Source: SIG701 sp045539595 (GTDB lineage Bacteria; Bacillota; Clostridia; Oscillospirales; CAG-272). Taken from it: a DNA stretch of 64,000 bases. A program made the translations under genes and the position numbers. Location of the stretch: contig JAZQFQ010000038.1 of NCBI GenBank assembly GCA_045539595.1, forward strand, positions 15,146-79,145, given 5' to 3'. How positions within the stretch are numbered: the stretch's first letter is position 1; each line of letters begins with the position of its first letter. Shown here one piece after another: positions 1-8,050 of this stretch. Below the pieces are notes generated by a model. It did not search any database. It was given only the letters and a program-made list of their open reading frames with translations, and was not told the origin of the DNA.

Positions 1-56
1 ATGATTGTGTTTTATTGTTGTGCGGATTCCGTTTTTTATTTGAAAGGAGAACCATC

Positions 57-260
57 ATGAAAAAATGCACCTACAAAAACTATGAAGATCTCCCGCTGAT
101 GCTGAACGCCGAGACAGTTGGTAATGCACTCGGCATCTCCCGTTCATCCGCGTACGAGCTTATGAGAAAAGAAGGATTCCCGGCGCTGTGGATCGAGGGT
201 CGTGTTGTTGTGCCGCGGGATAAGTTTATCGAATGGGTCGAACAGAACACGGGAAAGTGA
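57..260 (+). CDS. Excisionase-like small helix-turn-helix protein
   Basis: A 67-residue protein with one winged HTH of the MerR/excisionase (HTH_17) type. The segment at residues 16-45 (LNAETVGNALGISRSSAYEL) is the DNA-recognition part and is followed by the usual wing (V-V-V-P-R) and a last helix. In integrative elements such proteins bend DNA and steer the integrase towards excision. The ATG at 57 is preferred over the upstream frame opening at 15 because AAAGGAGA stands 8-9 bases before it. It heads a small cluster with the next two genes. Excisionase function is inferred from family and context; it could also be a plain regulator. Confidence 0.75.
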   Translation: MKKCTYKNYEDLPLMLNAETVGNALGISRSSAYELMRKEGFPALWIEGRVVVPRDKFIEWVEQNTGK

Positions 261-269
261 GGTACAGTA

Positions 270-746
270 TTGAACAATTCAAATGATCTGAATGATTACA
301 CCCTTGAAGGGTTCAAAGAAATCCTGCGGGAAGCCTGTTTCTATCCGGACAGAATTCCGGGGCAGATCAATCTCGGTGCGGAAATGTGCGAGAAGTATGC
401 TTTACAGGCGTTGTGGTTTGTACGGGAAATCCGGTTCAAGAATTTTGTCTGCTCACAGCAAAGTGTGCGCGAATTGCTTTTGAACGGAATGACCGTATCC
501 GAACTGGATATAGCAGAGCATCACGTGAAAGCAACACTGGGAGGCGGGCGGCACCGGCTCGTCGCGAAAGTTCTGTTTTTCTATCTCGTGTTCGGAAATG
601 ATCTTTGGGGACCTCATTATGCAAAAGAAATTACATCGGATGCTATCGTGAAAATGCTATTGTTTTTTCTGAAGCATGCGGAATTTGATTTCGGCGAAGG
701 ATCGTTTGAAACGGAGGTGCTTGCATATGGACGGAAGCAGAATTGA
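270..746 (+). CDS. Hypothetical protein of accessory element
   Basis: A 158-residue protein read from TTG at 270, a few bases after the excisionase-like stop. I do not recognise it. It is alpha-helical in appearance, with a hydrophobic stretch around residues 98-110 (LVAKVLFFYLVFGNDLW) that is probably a buried helix rather than a membrane anchor. Its 3' end overlaps the next gene by 20 bases, which suggests translational coupling. Base composition matches its neighbours. The position between an excisionase-like and a replication-initiator-like gene suggests an accessory role in element maintenance, but no function can be assigned. Confidence 0.6.
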   Translation: MNNSNDLNDYTLEGFKEILREACFYPDRIPGQINLGAEMCEKYALQALWFVREIRFKNFVCSQQSVRELLLNGMTVSELDIAEHHVKATLGGGRHRLVAKVLFFYLVFGNDLWGPHYAKEITSDAIVKMLLFFLKHAEFDFGEGSFETEVLAYGRKQN

Positions 747-1575
747 CTCACCCGAAACCGCGCAGGAATTCTTCGACCGATTCTTCGCCTACGATCTGCT
801 CGACCGATATCCGAATCACAAAATCGCATTCGAAGTTCAGTATTCGCTTCGTCTCCTCTGGGAAGCGCAAAAAGTTTGCATTCAGGATTGGTTGTTCAGC
901 GGAGATCGCGTGCGTGAAATTCTGTATAGTGATCTGACGCTTGAAATACTTCTCAATGCGGTTGGCGCATACAAAATCTATTGCGAAACACCATGGGACT
1001 TGTCGATTATCATTCTCGCAATGCTTACGATCTGCAAGTACGATCCGGATCTTCTCGAACTGATTAAGATGAATGAACTTCGTCAGCAGAGCATGATCTG
1101 CTTTACCGGAAGCGGCTTCACCGATTATGCAAACGCGAAAAACAAAGCGGATTTCTTTTCGTATGCGAAAGGAGAATTCTTTCCTCTGCCCCAGCGCATC
1201 TTCAGTCTCGGTTTATCGTCGGGCGAAATTCTGGTGTATGCGTATCTGCTCTACCGCGAGGATCGGAAAACGTTCAAGTGCCATCCCAGCTACGCGACCA
1301 TCGGAAAAGCGGTCGGCATGAGCAAGAACACGGTAAAAAAATATGTGGATGGGCTTGAAGAGAAGCGGCTGATCGAAACACGGTACACGACGGTGCAGAC
1401 GAAGGACGGTCATGTGCACAACGGCACGCTGGAGTACACAATCCTGCCGCTGAACATCGCGGAGGAGTATTACGATGCCAAGCAGATGAAGCGGCTGGTG
1501 CAGGAACAGGCACGGGCGAATCTCTTTAAGAAGCTTGCGAAATTCGATAAGAAACGGGAGAAGTCAAAAGGTTAA
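727..1575 (+). CDS. HTH replication-initiator-like protein
   Basis: A 282-residue protein. The C-terminal half (about residues 165-250) reads as a HTH_36-type winged helix: a hydrophobic lead-in (GLSSGEILVYAYLL), a recognition helix (GKAVGMSKNTVKKYVDGLEE) and a wing ending in LEYTILPL. This fold is common in replication initiators and regulators of plasmid-like integrative elements in Clostridia. The N-terminal half is helical and unrecognised. ATG 727 is chosen over the upstream frame opening at 676 because GGAGGTG lies at 714-720. It overlaps the preceding gene. Replication function is inferred; a transcriptional regulator is the alternative. Confidence 0.6.
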   Translation: MDGSRIDSPETAQEFFDRFFAYDLLDRYPNHKIAFEVQYSLRLLWEAQKVCIQDWLFSGDRVREILYSDLTLEILLNAVGAYKIYCETPWDLSIIILAMLTICKYDPDLLELIKMNELRQQSMICFTGSGFTDYANAKNKADFFSYAKGEFFPLPQRIFSLGLSSGEILVYAYLLYREDRKTFKCHPSYATIGKAVGMSKNTVKKYVDGLEEKRLIETRYTTVQTKDGHVHNGTLEYTILPLNIAEEYYDAKQMKRLVQEQARANLFKKLAKFDKKREKSKG

Positions 1576-1908
1576 AAACTGCGCCGCATAGTCAAAGAAA
1601 AGCGTTTTTCGAGGATAGTTTGGGATGGAATGAGGCGGAACTTATTTTGAAGCGGGTTAAATGTCTGATAGCCATCAGCCTATTGACAGCACTCCGCAAC
1701 AGCGGATTGCAGAGATAAACGGCGAAAATTGAAGATCTGGGGAGATGATTCCGCTATGATACCTGATTGCTGTTTTGGGGCAAAGATTGCTCTTTGATAG
1801 CCGCGCTTTAGGCAGGTATAATTGCAACTTTTCTGATAACACCGCGATTATCGATGGATATATTCTGCAAGGTGTGGTATTGTGTTGTGTCGAAAGGAGC
1901 GTGATTTT
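1576..1908. other. Intergenic segment upstream of tandem integrases
   Basis: No gene with a start codon is visible. An open, coding-like stretch without a start (about 1555-1718; the read-through gives residues such as AFFEDSLGWNEAEL) may be the remains of a small gene. The segment also contains one copy of a 24-bp repeat (1579-1602) and a 17-bp motif (1873-1889, TGTGGTATTGTGTTGTG) that recurs at 9688-9704. In both places that motif lies just upstream of a ribosome binding site, so it is probably part of a promoter or leader. Confidence 0.45.
1579..1602 (+). repeat. 24-bp direct repeat, copy 1
   Basis: The sequence beginning CTGCGCCGCATAGTCAAAGA recurs at 6729-6752 with a single A/G difference. 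The two copies bracket the tandem integrase genes, the HEPN-like gene and the hydrolase-rhodanese gene. It could be an old attachment-type repeat or simply a dispersed intergenic repeat. Confidence 0.7.
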
Positions 1909-3093
1909 ATGCCAAAACGCAGAGCAAGCGGTGACGGCACACTGCGAAAACGCAGTGACGGTCGCTGGGAAGGCAGACTTGTAGTCGGCACGAAGAAAAA
2001 CGGACTGCCACTGTACAAATGCTTCCTCAACAAATCGCAAAAGGAAGTGCTCGCGCGGATGGACGAGTACAAAGAAAGCCTCAAAGGCGCGGTGCTGTGC
2101 GAGGACTACCGCATTACCCTCGGCGAATGGCTGGACAAGTGGCTCGAGGAGCACATGGCGTTCAGCATCCGCGAGAGCACGAAGCAGGGCTACCGCAAAT
2201 ATATTGAGTACATCAAGCCGCACCTCGGATACAAGCAAGTAGCGTCGATCACCACCGCCGACGTGCAAAAGATGTACAACAAACTCGAAGAAAGCGGTTG
2301 TGTACGCAATCACCCGACCATGGGCCATCAACTCTCCGACAGCATGGTGCGAAGCATCCACATGATGCTCCACGAAGCCATGGACTACGCCATGCACGAG
2401 CACATGATCCTCAAAAATCCCACGGAAGGCACAACGATCCCGAAAGCCGCGGAGAAGGAGATGCAGATTCTGAGCGAAGAGCAGATCGGGACCTTCATGG
2501 AAGCGATCAAAAAGGACAAAATCTGGCGCGACTTCTTCTATCTCGAACTGATGACGGGACTGCGCGAGGGCGAGATCTGTGCGCTGAAATGGAGCGACTT
2601 CGATGCGGAGGCGGGCAAACTTGCCGTCTGCAGGACACTGCACAGCGACGGCACGACGGGCGATACGAAGACCTACAGCGGCATGCGAAGCATCAAGCTT
2701 CCGGAAAGCGCCGCCGATATGCTGCGGGAGCGAAAGAAAACGGCGCTGTCCGAGTGGATCTTCCCGAACCCATTGAATACGGAGAATGCCGTCTCGGGAA
2801 ATGCAGCATACAGCAGGCTGAAAAAACTTCTGAAAGAGTGCAATCTCCCGAGCATTCGATTCCATGATCTGCGCCACACCTTCGCAACACAGGCGATCGC
2901 GGGCGGCATTGATCCGAAAAGGCTGTCGCATCTGCTCGGGCACACTAAGGCAAGCTTCTCCCTCGACCGATACACCCACGTCACAACCGAGATGCAGGCA
3001 GGCGCGGCGGCGACGATGGGAAGCTTCCTCGATAAGATCATCGGCAAGGAGGTGGACGGATGGGCAGAAGAAAAAACGGCACGGGAGGCGTAA
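1909..3093 (+). CDS. Tyrosine recombinase/integrase (first of tandem pair)
   Basis: A 394-residue phage-type integrase that cuts and rejoins DNA at attachment sites through a covalent tyrosine intermediate. It has an N-terminal arm-binding domain (about 10-60), a SAM-like core-binding domain (about 70-180) and a catalytic domain with R219 (GLREGE), H319 and R322 (HDLRH), H345 (LLGH) and nucleophile Y355 (DRYTHV). All catalytic residues are present, so it looks active. The start at 1909 follows GAAAGGAG. It overlaps the following integrase by 34 bases, so the two are co-translated. The family assignment is firm; the target site is unknown. Confidence 0.93.
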   Translation: MPKRRASGDGTLRKRSDGRWEGRLVVGTKKNGLPLYKCFLNKSQKEVLARMDEYKESLKGAVLCEDYRITLGEWLDKWLEEHMAFSIRESTKQGYRKYIEYIKPHLGYKQVASITTADVQKMYNKLEESGCVRNHPTMGHQLSDSMVRSIHMMLHEAMDYAMHEHMILKNPTEGTTIPKAAEKEMQILSEEQIGTFMEAIKKDKIWRDFFYLELMTGLREGEICALKWSDFDAEAGKLAVCRTLHSDGTTGDTKTYSGMRSIKLPESAADMLRERKKTALSEWIFPNPLNTENAVSGNAAYSRLKKLLKECNLPSIRFHDLRHTFATQAIAGGIDPKRLSHLLGHTKASFSLDRYTHVTTEMQAGAAATMGSFLDKIIGKEVDGWAEEKTAREA

Positions 3094-4463
3094 GCCACCG
3101 CAAGGACGGCCGCTGGGAAGGCAGAGTCGTCATCGGCTACGATGAAAAGGGATTGCCAAAGACGAAAAACGTGCTTGCCAAGACCAAGGGCGAATGTCTC
3201 AAAAAGCTGAAAGCGCTGAAGGAAAGCCTTACGGTTGAAGAAAAGCCGAAGTACGGCAAGAACATGACCTTCGGCGAGTGGATCGACTTCTGGTTCCGTG
3301 AATTCTGCTCCCCGCGGCTGAAGGATACCACGAAGCAGACCTACGGCTACCGCATCTACCAGCAGATCATCCCGAACGTCGGACACATTCCGCTGGCGGA
3401 ACTGAAAACCAACGATCTGCAGGCGTTCTACGCACATCTGAAAACGGACGGACGGCTGATCCGTCGGGAAACAAACGGGACTTCGCTGTCCGATGCGCAC
3501 ATCCGCGCCATCCACGCGCACTGCAACGCGGCGCTGAACAAAGCGATGGAGGAAGGACTGATCGTCAGCAATCCCGCCGGCGACTGCAAACTGCCGCCGA
3601 AACACCACGGTGAGGTGAAGGTGCTGACGCATGAGGAAATGCATCGGATGCTGGTTCAGGCGAAGGCAGAGGGACTGTTCGAGCTGTTCTTCCTCGACCT
3701 CTCCACGGGCCTGCGGCGAGGGGAATTGCTCGGTCTGCAGTGGGATGACGTGGGCTTCAGGAAAAAGAACCTCCACGTCAGGCGGCAGGTGAATCGGGTG
3801 GACGGTAAGCTTGCCGTCAACACACCGAAGACGAAACGCTCGGCGCGGCCGGTTCCGCTGTCGGATTTTACGCTGTATGTGCTGGCGGAATACAAAAAGT
3901 CGTCAAGCAGCAAGTGGATCTTCCCGTCGCCGGTGAATCCGGACAATCCGCGGGAACCGTCCTCCGTCCGAAAGCGGCTGTCAATGATTCTCGAGCGCGC
4001 CGGATGCAAGCACGTCCGCTTCCACGATCTGCGCCACACCTTCGCGACGATGGCACTGGAGAACGGCATCGACATCAAGACGCTCGCCGATATCCTCGGG
4101 CATACCACAGTCGCAACCACGATCAACACCTACACGCACATCACGGCGGAGATGCAGGCCGCGGCGGCGAAGAAAATCGATCATGCGATCGCCGGCGTGG
4201 AGGAGACAAAGGAAGAAAGTAAGGATTCCGACGACACACCGAGCGAAGAAGTACCTGCATTTGTGCCGGCGGAGGGCAAGTATCGCAAGCGCGGCACAGG
4301 CTATGTAAAGCAGCTGTCCGTGAACTGTTGGCAGGGGCGGTACACGCCGAGAGTGGATGGCAAGCGCGTGAGTTATAATGTGTACGGCAAGACGGAGGAA
4401 GAATGCGAGGCGAAGTTGGTGGAGAAGATCAAGGAAGTGAAGGCGGAGTTGGGGAGAGCGTGA
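3060..4463 (+). CDS. Tyrosine recombinase/integrase with extra C-terminal domain
   Basis: A 467-residue integrase encoded in an overlapping frame directly after the first. The catalytic set is complete: R219 (GLRRGE), H322 and R325 (HDLRH) and Y358 (NTYTHI). It is unusual in carrying about 95 residues beyond the normal end: an acidic linker (about 375-405), then a segment (about 407-467, WQGRYTPRV, YGKTEEECEAKL) that resembles the N-terminal AP2-like arm-binding domain of the same protein family. It may therefore have arm-binding modules at both ends. The pair is diverged from each other, so it is not a recent duplication. Paired recombinases may act together on one site, but that is inference. 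Confidence 0.92.
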   Translation: MGRRKNGTGGVSHRKDGRWEGRVVIGYDEKGLPKTKNVLAKTKGECLKKLKALKESLTVEEKPKYGKNMTFGEWIDFWFREFCSPRLKDTTKQTYGYRIYQQIIPNVGHIPLAELKTNDLQAFYAHLKTDGRLIRRETNGTSLSDAHIRAIHAHCNAALNKAMEEGLIVSNPAGDCKLPPKHHGEVKVLTHEEMHRMLVQAKAEGLFELFFLDLSTGLRRGELLGLQWDDVGFRKKNLHVRRQVNRVDGKLAVNTPKTKRSARPVPLSDFTLYVLAEYKKSSSSKWIFPSPVNPDNPREPSSVRKRLSMILERAGCKHVRFHDLRHTFATMALENGIDIKTLADILGHTTVATTINTYTHITAEMQAAAAKKIDHAIAGVEETKEESKDSDDTPSEEVPAFVPAEGKYRKRGTGYVKQLSVNCWQGRYTPRVDGKRVSYNVYGKTEEECEAKLVEKIKEVKAELGRA

Positions 4464-4582
4464 ACACTGTTGATGAGGAACAAACGGCTATCTCACAGAG
4501 AGCCAAACAATCTTTGTCAGAAAAATATATCGAATGCGAATATAATATGTTTCAAACCGAAGAAACCAGCATTCAATCATAA
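4460..4582 (+). CDS. Possible small protein coupled to the integrase
   Basis: A 40-residue frame starting at GTG 4460, which overlaps the TGA stop of the upstream integrase; GGGGAG sits at 4451-4456. The product is polar and helical (ISQRAKQSLSEKYIE). Coupled small proteins often follow integrases in such elements, but no family is recognised. It may be spurious. Confidence 0.3.
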   Translation: MNTVDEEQTAISQRAKQSLSEKYIECEYNMFQTEETSIQS

Positions 4583-4607
4583 AAGTGCTGGAATTGCTTG
4601 GTACTTA

Positions 4608-4618
4608 TGTGGTATAAT
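4608..4618 (+). promoter_or_regulatory. Extended -10 promoter for the HEPN-like gene
   Basis: TATAAT at 4613-4618 with a TG one base upstream gives an extended -10 (TGGTATAAT). No good -35 is visible. Its position places the start of the following gene at 4637 or 4658 and rules out the more upstream ATG. Confidence 0.55.
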
Positions 4619-4657
4619 ATATTTAGAACCATATACATGGAGGACTATATAAGGGCT

Positions 4658-5449
4658 ATGAAAGTAATACTTGAGCGAGATATGGAAATCGTCTTTGATA
4701 TTGATAAGATAGTAAAAGCACTGTTTGCCGGTGTGCAACCGCTTGACATAACAATGTCAGCAAAAGAACGCCTGATATATCATTCTTATATAAGAATAAT
4801 GGATGAATTCGGATGGCCTGCATATAACGATAGTGATTTTGAATTTCATAAACAAATTGTTGAATTATATGAAACTGGACAGTCCGAAAAAATAGACTCT
4901 GCGATTTATGACCATTACGTTACTGCATATCTCCAGCAATTACAAGAGTCTATGGAAGATACGCCCCTAATTAACAGCGATAGACTCACTGGCTTAAAAG
5001 AGGCATTTGCTCTATACAATCTCGGATTTTATCGCGGTTGTGTGGCTTTACTGATAACGCAGATCGGTGGCATCGTAAAAGATATTGAACAGGAACTGTT
5101 AAAAAACAATATACATTTTGATCCCCATAATGAAAAACTGCTGGAGTCACAGTATATTGCTTCTAAGGGAAGCGAAAAAGGAAAGGTAATCATGACATTG
5201 CTTGCGATGGGAAAGTACAATGATGAAGAAGGAGAAAGCGAATATTCAATAGAGTATTTTCGCTCAATTATTTTCAAAAATCACCTGAAAGGAGATGACT
5301 TATTTCATCATACTAATAGACATATGGTGGTTCATGGGGATCAACTTACCTTTGGTTCAAAAGAGCAGGCATTGAAGATGATTCTGTGCATTGAGATGCT
5401 ATATGATGCAGCGGATGTTTTATATACAGAATTGATAGACTGTGCGTAA
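4658..5449 (+). CDS. HEPN-domain protein, ApeA/Abi-like
   Basis: A 263-residue protein from ATG 4658; ATG 4637 is an equally possible start, because GGAGGA at 4639-4644 is rather far from 4658. It is strongly AT-rich compared with the integrases. Near its end it has the HEPN ribonuclease signature R-x4-H (R221 to H226, NRHMVVHG), preceded by long helices typical of HEPN bundles. HEPN proteins of the ApeA/Abi type cut RNA on phage infection or in toxin-antitoxin pairs. No antitoxin gene (MNT nucleotidyltransferase or similar) is adjacent. The gene has its own promoter and a strong terminator, so it is a single-gene cargo unit. RNase activity is inferred from the motif only. Confidence 0.6.
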   Translation: MKVILERDMEIVFDIDKIVKALFAGVQPLDITMSAKERLIYHSYIRIMDEFGWPAYNDSDFEFHKQIVELYETGQSEKIDSAIYDHYVTAYLQQLQESMEDTPLINSDRLTGLKEAFALYNLGFYRGCVALLITQIGGIVKDIEQELLKNNIHFDPHNEKLLESQYIASKGSEKGKVIMTLLAMGKYNDEEGESEYSIEYFRSIIFKNHLKGDDLFHHTNRHMVVHGDQLTFGSKEQALKMILCIEMLYDAADVLYTELIDCA

Positions 5450-5502
5450 GTGAAATTTGGCTCTATGGCACGCAAGCGCGAGAAAAGATGAATATGATGA
5501 GG

Positions 5503-5540
5503 AAGGGGGTGAACGAATCGTTCACCCCCTTGTAATTTTG
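5503..5540 (+). terminator. Rho-independent terminator
   Basis: A 10-12 bp perfect stem (GGGGGTGAAC/GTTCACCCCC) with a 5-base loop, followed by TTGTAATTTT. It closes the HEPN-like gene. Confidence 0.85.
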
Positions 5541-5583
5541 CCGTTATCGGCAAGACTGCAAAACTATTATTCACATTATGCCG

Positions 5584-5612
5584 TGGATTGTTTGCCGATA
5601 ATGTGCTAAAAT
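5584..5612 (+). promoter_or_regulatory. Promoter for hydrolase-rhodanese gene
   Basis: TGGATT, 17 bp, TAAAAT (5607-5612) with an extended TGC. The stretch TGCCGATAATGTGCTA is identical to that of the Fic promoter at 25436-25464, where the -35 is a perfect TTGACA. Flanking CACATTAT (5573-5580) and ATAATGTG (5598-5605) form an inverted repeat. Confidence 0.55.
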
Positions 5613-5658
5613 ATATTTACTGCATGAAAAACGATACACGAGGGGGCAATCGCTGAAA

Positions 5659-6711
5659 ATGAAGAAACGAAGAATTATAATCGCCGCCGCAGCAGTGCTC
5701 GTGCTTGCCGCTATAGTCGGCGCATGCGCGATCTACCTTGGAGACTATTATCGAGCCGATATCATGGCGATACAAACCTTTTTGCCGCAAGGAAGCGAAT
5801 GGGAAGAACAGCCCGACGGTACCATCGTGTTTGAGCGTAATAATGCAGAAAAAGGCTTTATCTTCTATCCCGGCGGCAAGGTGGAGTACACCGCGTATAT
5901 ACCGCTGATGCAGGCGGTGTCCGAGCATGGCGTAACGTGTGTGCTTGTGGAGATGCCGTTCCATCTTGCGGTGCTTGATATGAACGCGGCGGACGGCATA
6001 CAGAAGGAATTCCCTGAGATCGAGGATTGGTACATTGGCGGTCACTCGCTGGGCGGCTCCATGGCGGCATCCTATGTCGCGTCGCATACAGACGATTATG
6101 CGGGGCTGGTTCTGCTCGGCGCGTACTCGACGGCGGATCTGTCGGAATCCGATCTCGCGGTGCTGTCCGTATACGGAAGCGAGGATAAGGTTATGAACCG
6201 CGAAAAATATGAGAACAATAAATCCAATCTGCCGACCGATTTCACCGAGATGGTTATCGACGGCGGATGTCACGCAAACTTCGGAATGTACGGAGCGCAG
6301 GACGGTGACGGAACGCCAAGTATCACAAATGAGGAGCAGATTGCACTGACCGCAGATGCAATCGTGAAAATGATGATGAACGAAGAACAGACGAACACTT
6401 ACCGCCAGATCAGCATGGAGAAAGCCGTTGCTATGATGGCACAGGAGACGGGATATATCATCCTTGACGTACGCCGTCCCGATGAATATGTTGAGGGACA
6501 CATCCCGAATGCGATCAATGTTCCAAACGAAACAATCGGCACAGATGAGATCTTTTCGTTGCCGGATAAGGATCAGCTTATTATGGTATACTGCCGCAGC
6601 GGTCGCCGCAGCAAAGAGGCATCCGAGAAGCTGGTGAAGCTTGGCTATACGAACATCGTGGAGTTCGGCGGGATCCTCGATTGGACGGGGCAGGTTGTGA
6701 CCGGCGAATAA
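5659..6711 (+). CDS. Anchored alpha/beta hydrolase fused to rhodanese
   Basis: A 350-residue two-domain protein. Residues 1-28 form a basic N-terminus plus a hydrophobic segment. Because a cysteine ends the hydrophobic run (VGAC), it may be a lipoprotein or a simple membrane anchor; either way it faces outside. Residues about 60-240 are an alpha/beta hydrolase with nucleophile S130 (GHSLGG) and a likely acid/His pair (DGGCHANFG). Residues about 248-350 are a rhodanese with active C312 (CRSGRR). Each domain is well known, but I do not know this fusion as a standard one. A single transcription unit upstream of an alcohol dehydrogenase. The substrate is unknown. Confidence 0.8.
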   Translation: MKKRRIIIAAAAVLVLAAIVGACAIYLGDYYRADIMAIQTFLPQGSEWEEQPDGTIVFERNNAEKGFIFYPGGKVEYTAYIPLMQAVSEHGVTCVLVEMPFHLAVLDMNAADGIQKEFPEIEDWYIGGHSLGGSMAASYVASHTDDYAGLVLLGAYSTADLSESDLAVLSVYGSEDKVMNREKYENNKSNLPTDFTEMVIDGGCHANFGMYGAQDGDGTPSITNEEQIALTADAIVKMMMNEEQTNTYRQISMEKAVAMMAQETGYIILDVRRPDEYVEGHIPNAINVPNETIGTDEIFSLPDKDQLIMVYCRSGRRSKEASEKLVKLGYTNIVEFGGILDWTGQVVTGE

Positions 6712-6728
6712 ATATCAAGGCGCAAAAT

Positions 6729-6752
6729 CTGCGCCGCATAATCAAAGAAAAG
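6729..6752 (+). repeat. 24-bp direct repeat, copy 2
   Basis: Matches 1579-1602 in 23 of 24 positions, same orientation, in the gap after the hydrolase-rhodanese gene. See copy 1. Confidence 0.7.
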
Positions 6753-6765
6753 GGGCAAACAAATC

Positions 6766-7800
6766 ATGCTTTCCTACACATACATATCCAAAGGAAAATT
6801 CGGCTTGTTGGAAAAGCCCAAACCCACCATACAGCACGAGCGTGACGCCATCGTTCGTGTCACTCTTGCCAGCATCTGCTCAAGTGACTTGCACATCAAG
6901 CACGGCAGCGTACCGAGAGCGGTGGAAGGCATCACGGTCGGGCATGAGATGGTCGGCATCGTGGAAGAAGTCGGCGCGGCGGTCACGTACGTGAAGCCCG
7001 GCGATCGTGTCACAGTAAACGTGGAAACCTTCTGCGGCGAGTGCTTCTTCTGCAAGAAGGGCTTCGTCAACAACTGCACCGATAAGAACGGCGGCTGGGC
7101 GCTCGGTTGCCGCATCGACGGCGGTCAGGCGGAGTACGTTCGTGTGCCGTTTGCGGATCAGGGGCTGAACAAGATTCCCGATACTGTGACCGACAGACAA
7201 GCTCTGCTTGTTGGTGATGTTCTCGCTACAGGATATTGGGCGGCGAAGATTTCGGAGATTACCGAGGACGATGCCGTTCTCATCATCGGAGCAGGCCCTA
7301 CGGGAATCTGCACGCTCCTTTGCGTAATGTTGAAGAATCCCAAGCGTATTATCATGTGCGAGAAGGACGAGAACCGCATCAAATTTGTGAATGAGCACTA
7401 TCCCGATGTGCTGACGGTCACGCCCGAAGATTGCCTTGATTTCGTTCGAGAGAACAGCAATCACGGCGGTGCAGACGTGGTGCTTGAGGTGGCAGGCGCG
7501 GAGAATACCTTCGAGCTTGCATGGCAGTGCGCACGTCCAAATGCGATTGTCACGGTGGTGGCACTTTACGACAAGGCGCAGACTCTGCCTCTGCCAGATA
7601 TGTATGGCAAGAATCTGACCTTCAAGACCGGTGGCGTGGACGGCTGTGACTGCGAGGAAACTTTGCGGCTAATCGCCGAGGGAAAACTCGATACCGAGCC
7701 GCTGATTACGCATACCTATCCGCTCTCACAGATCGACGAGGCGTATGCGCTATTTGAAGAAAAGCGGGATGGAGCTATCAAGGTTGCGGTGGAGTGTTGA
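6766..7800 (+). CDS. Zinc-dependent alcohol dehydrogenase (MDR family)
   Basis: A 344-residue medium-chain dehydrogenase that oxidises or reduces alcohols/carbonyls with NAD(P). Catalytic zinc ligands C38 and H60-E61 (GHE), structural zinc cysteines C90, C93, C96 and C104, and a Rossmann glycine motif (GAGPTG, about 177-182) are all present, so it should be functional. It resembles the threonine dehydrogenase/secondary alcohol dehydrogenase branch. The start at 6766 is supported by length; the upstream AAAAGGGG is a weak ribosome binding site. Substrate cannot be told from sequence. Confidence 0.9.
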   Translation: MLSYTYISKGKFGLLEKPKPTIQHERDAIVRVTLASICSSDLHIKHGSVPRAVEGITVGHEMVGIVEEVGAAVTYVKPGDRVTVNVETFCGECFFCKKGFVNNCTDKNGGWALGCRIDGGQAEYVRVPFADQGLNKIPDTVTDRQALLVGDVLATGYWAAKISEITEDDAVLIIGAGPTGICTLLCVMLKNPKRIIMCEKDENRIKFVNEHYPDVLTVTPEDCLDFVRENSNHGGADVVLEVAGAENTFELAWQCARPNAIVTVVALYDKAQTLPLPDMYGKNLTFKTGGVDGCDCEETLRLIAEGKLDTEPLITHTYPLSQIDEAYALFEEKRDGAIKVAVEC

Positions 7801-7841
7801 CAGAAAGTAATTGACAAATAAGAATTTGACGGGATAATGAT

Positions 7842-7993
7842 ATGAAATTGATTAACATTCTGATTGTTGTTAAAGATATAGAAAAATCGAGGAAATTCTA
7901 TCACGCTTGTTTGGTATAGACTTGGTGTTTGATAATGATGTCAAAATGATTTTTGCAGAAGGTCTTGTCCTTCGAGATGAGAAAATAGGGTGA
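7842..7993 (+). pseudogene. Glyoxalase/VOC-family gene, frameshifted and truncated
   Basis: From ATG 7842 the frame reads a typical VOC N-terminus (MKLINILIVVKDIEKSRKFY) and stops at a TAG near 7917. Reading resumes one frame over (FGIDLVFDNDVKMIFAEG) until TGA at 7991. The rest of the family, normally about 120 residues, is missing. A dead relic. Confidence 0.7.
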
Positions 7994-8050
7994 CTCGTAA
8001 AAGTGATCAGGATTATTACGTCTAATTGTTAAAAACGAGGAGGAATTAAA

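Noticed and set aside
1555..1718. Coding-like stretch without a start (AFFEDSLGWNEAEL)
   Set aside because: No start codon or ribosome binding site and no family recognised. It may be a relic, so it is only mentioned in the intergenic entry.
1675..2979. A 434-codon minus-strand frame over the first integrase
   Set aside because: Shadow of the integrase, which has every catalytic residue; the antisense product is His/Val/Phe-rich nonsense.
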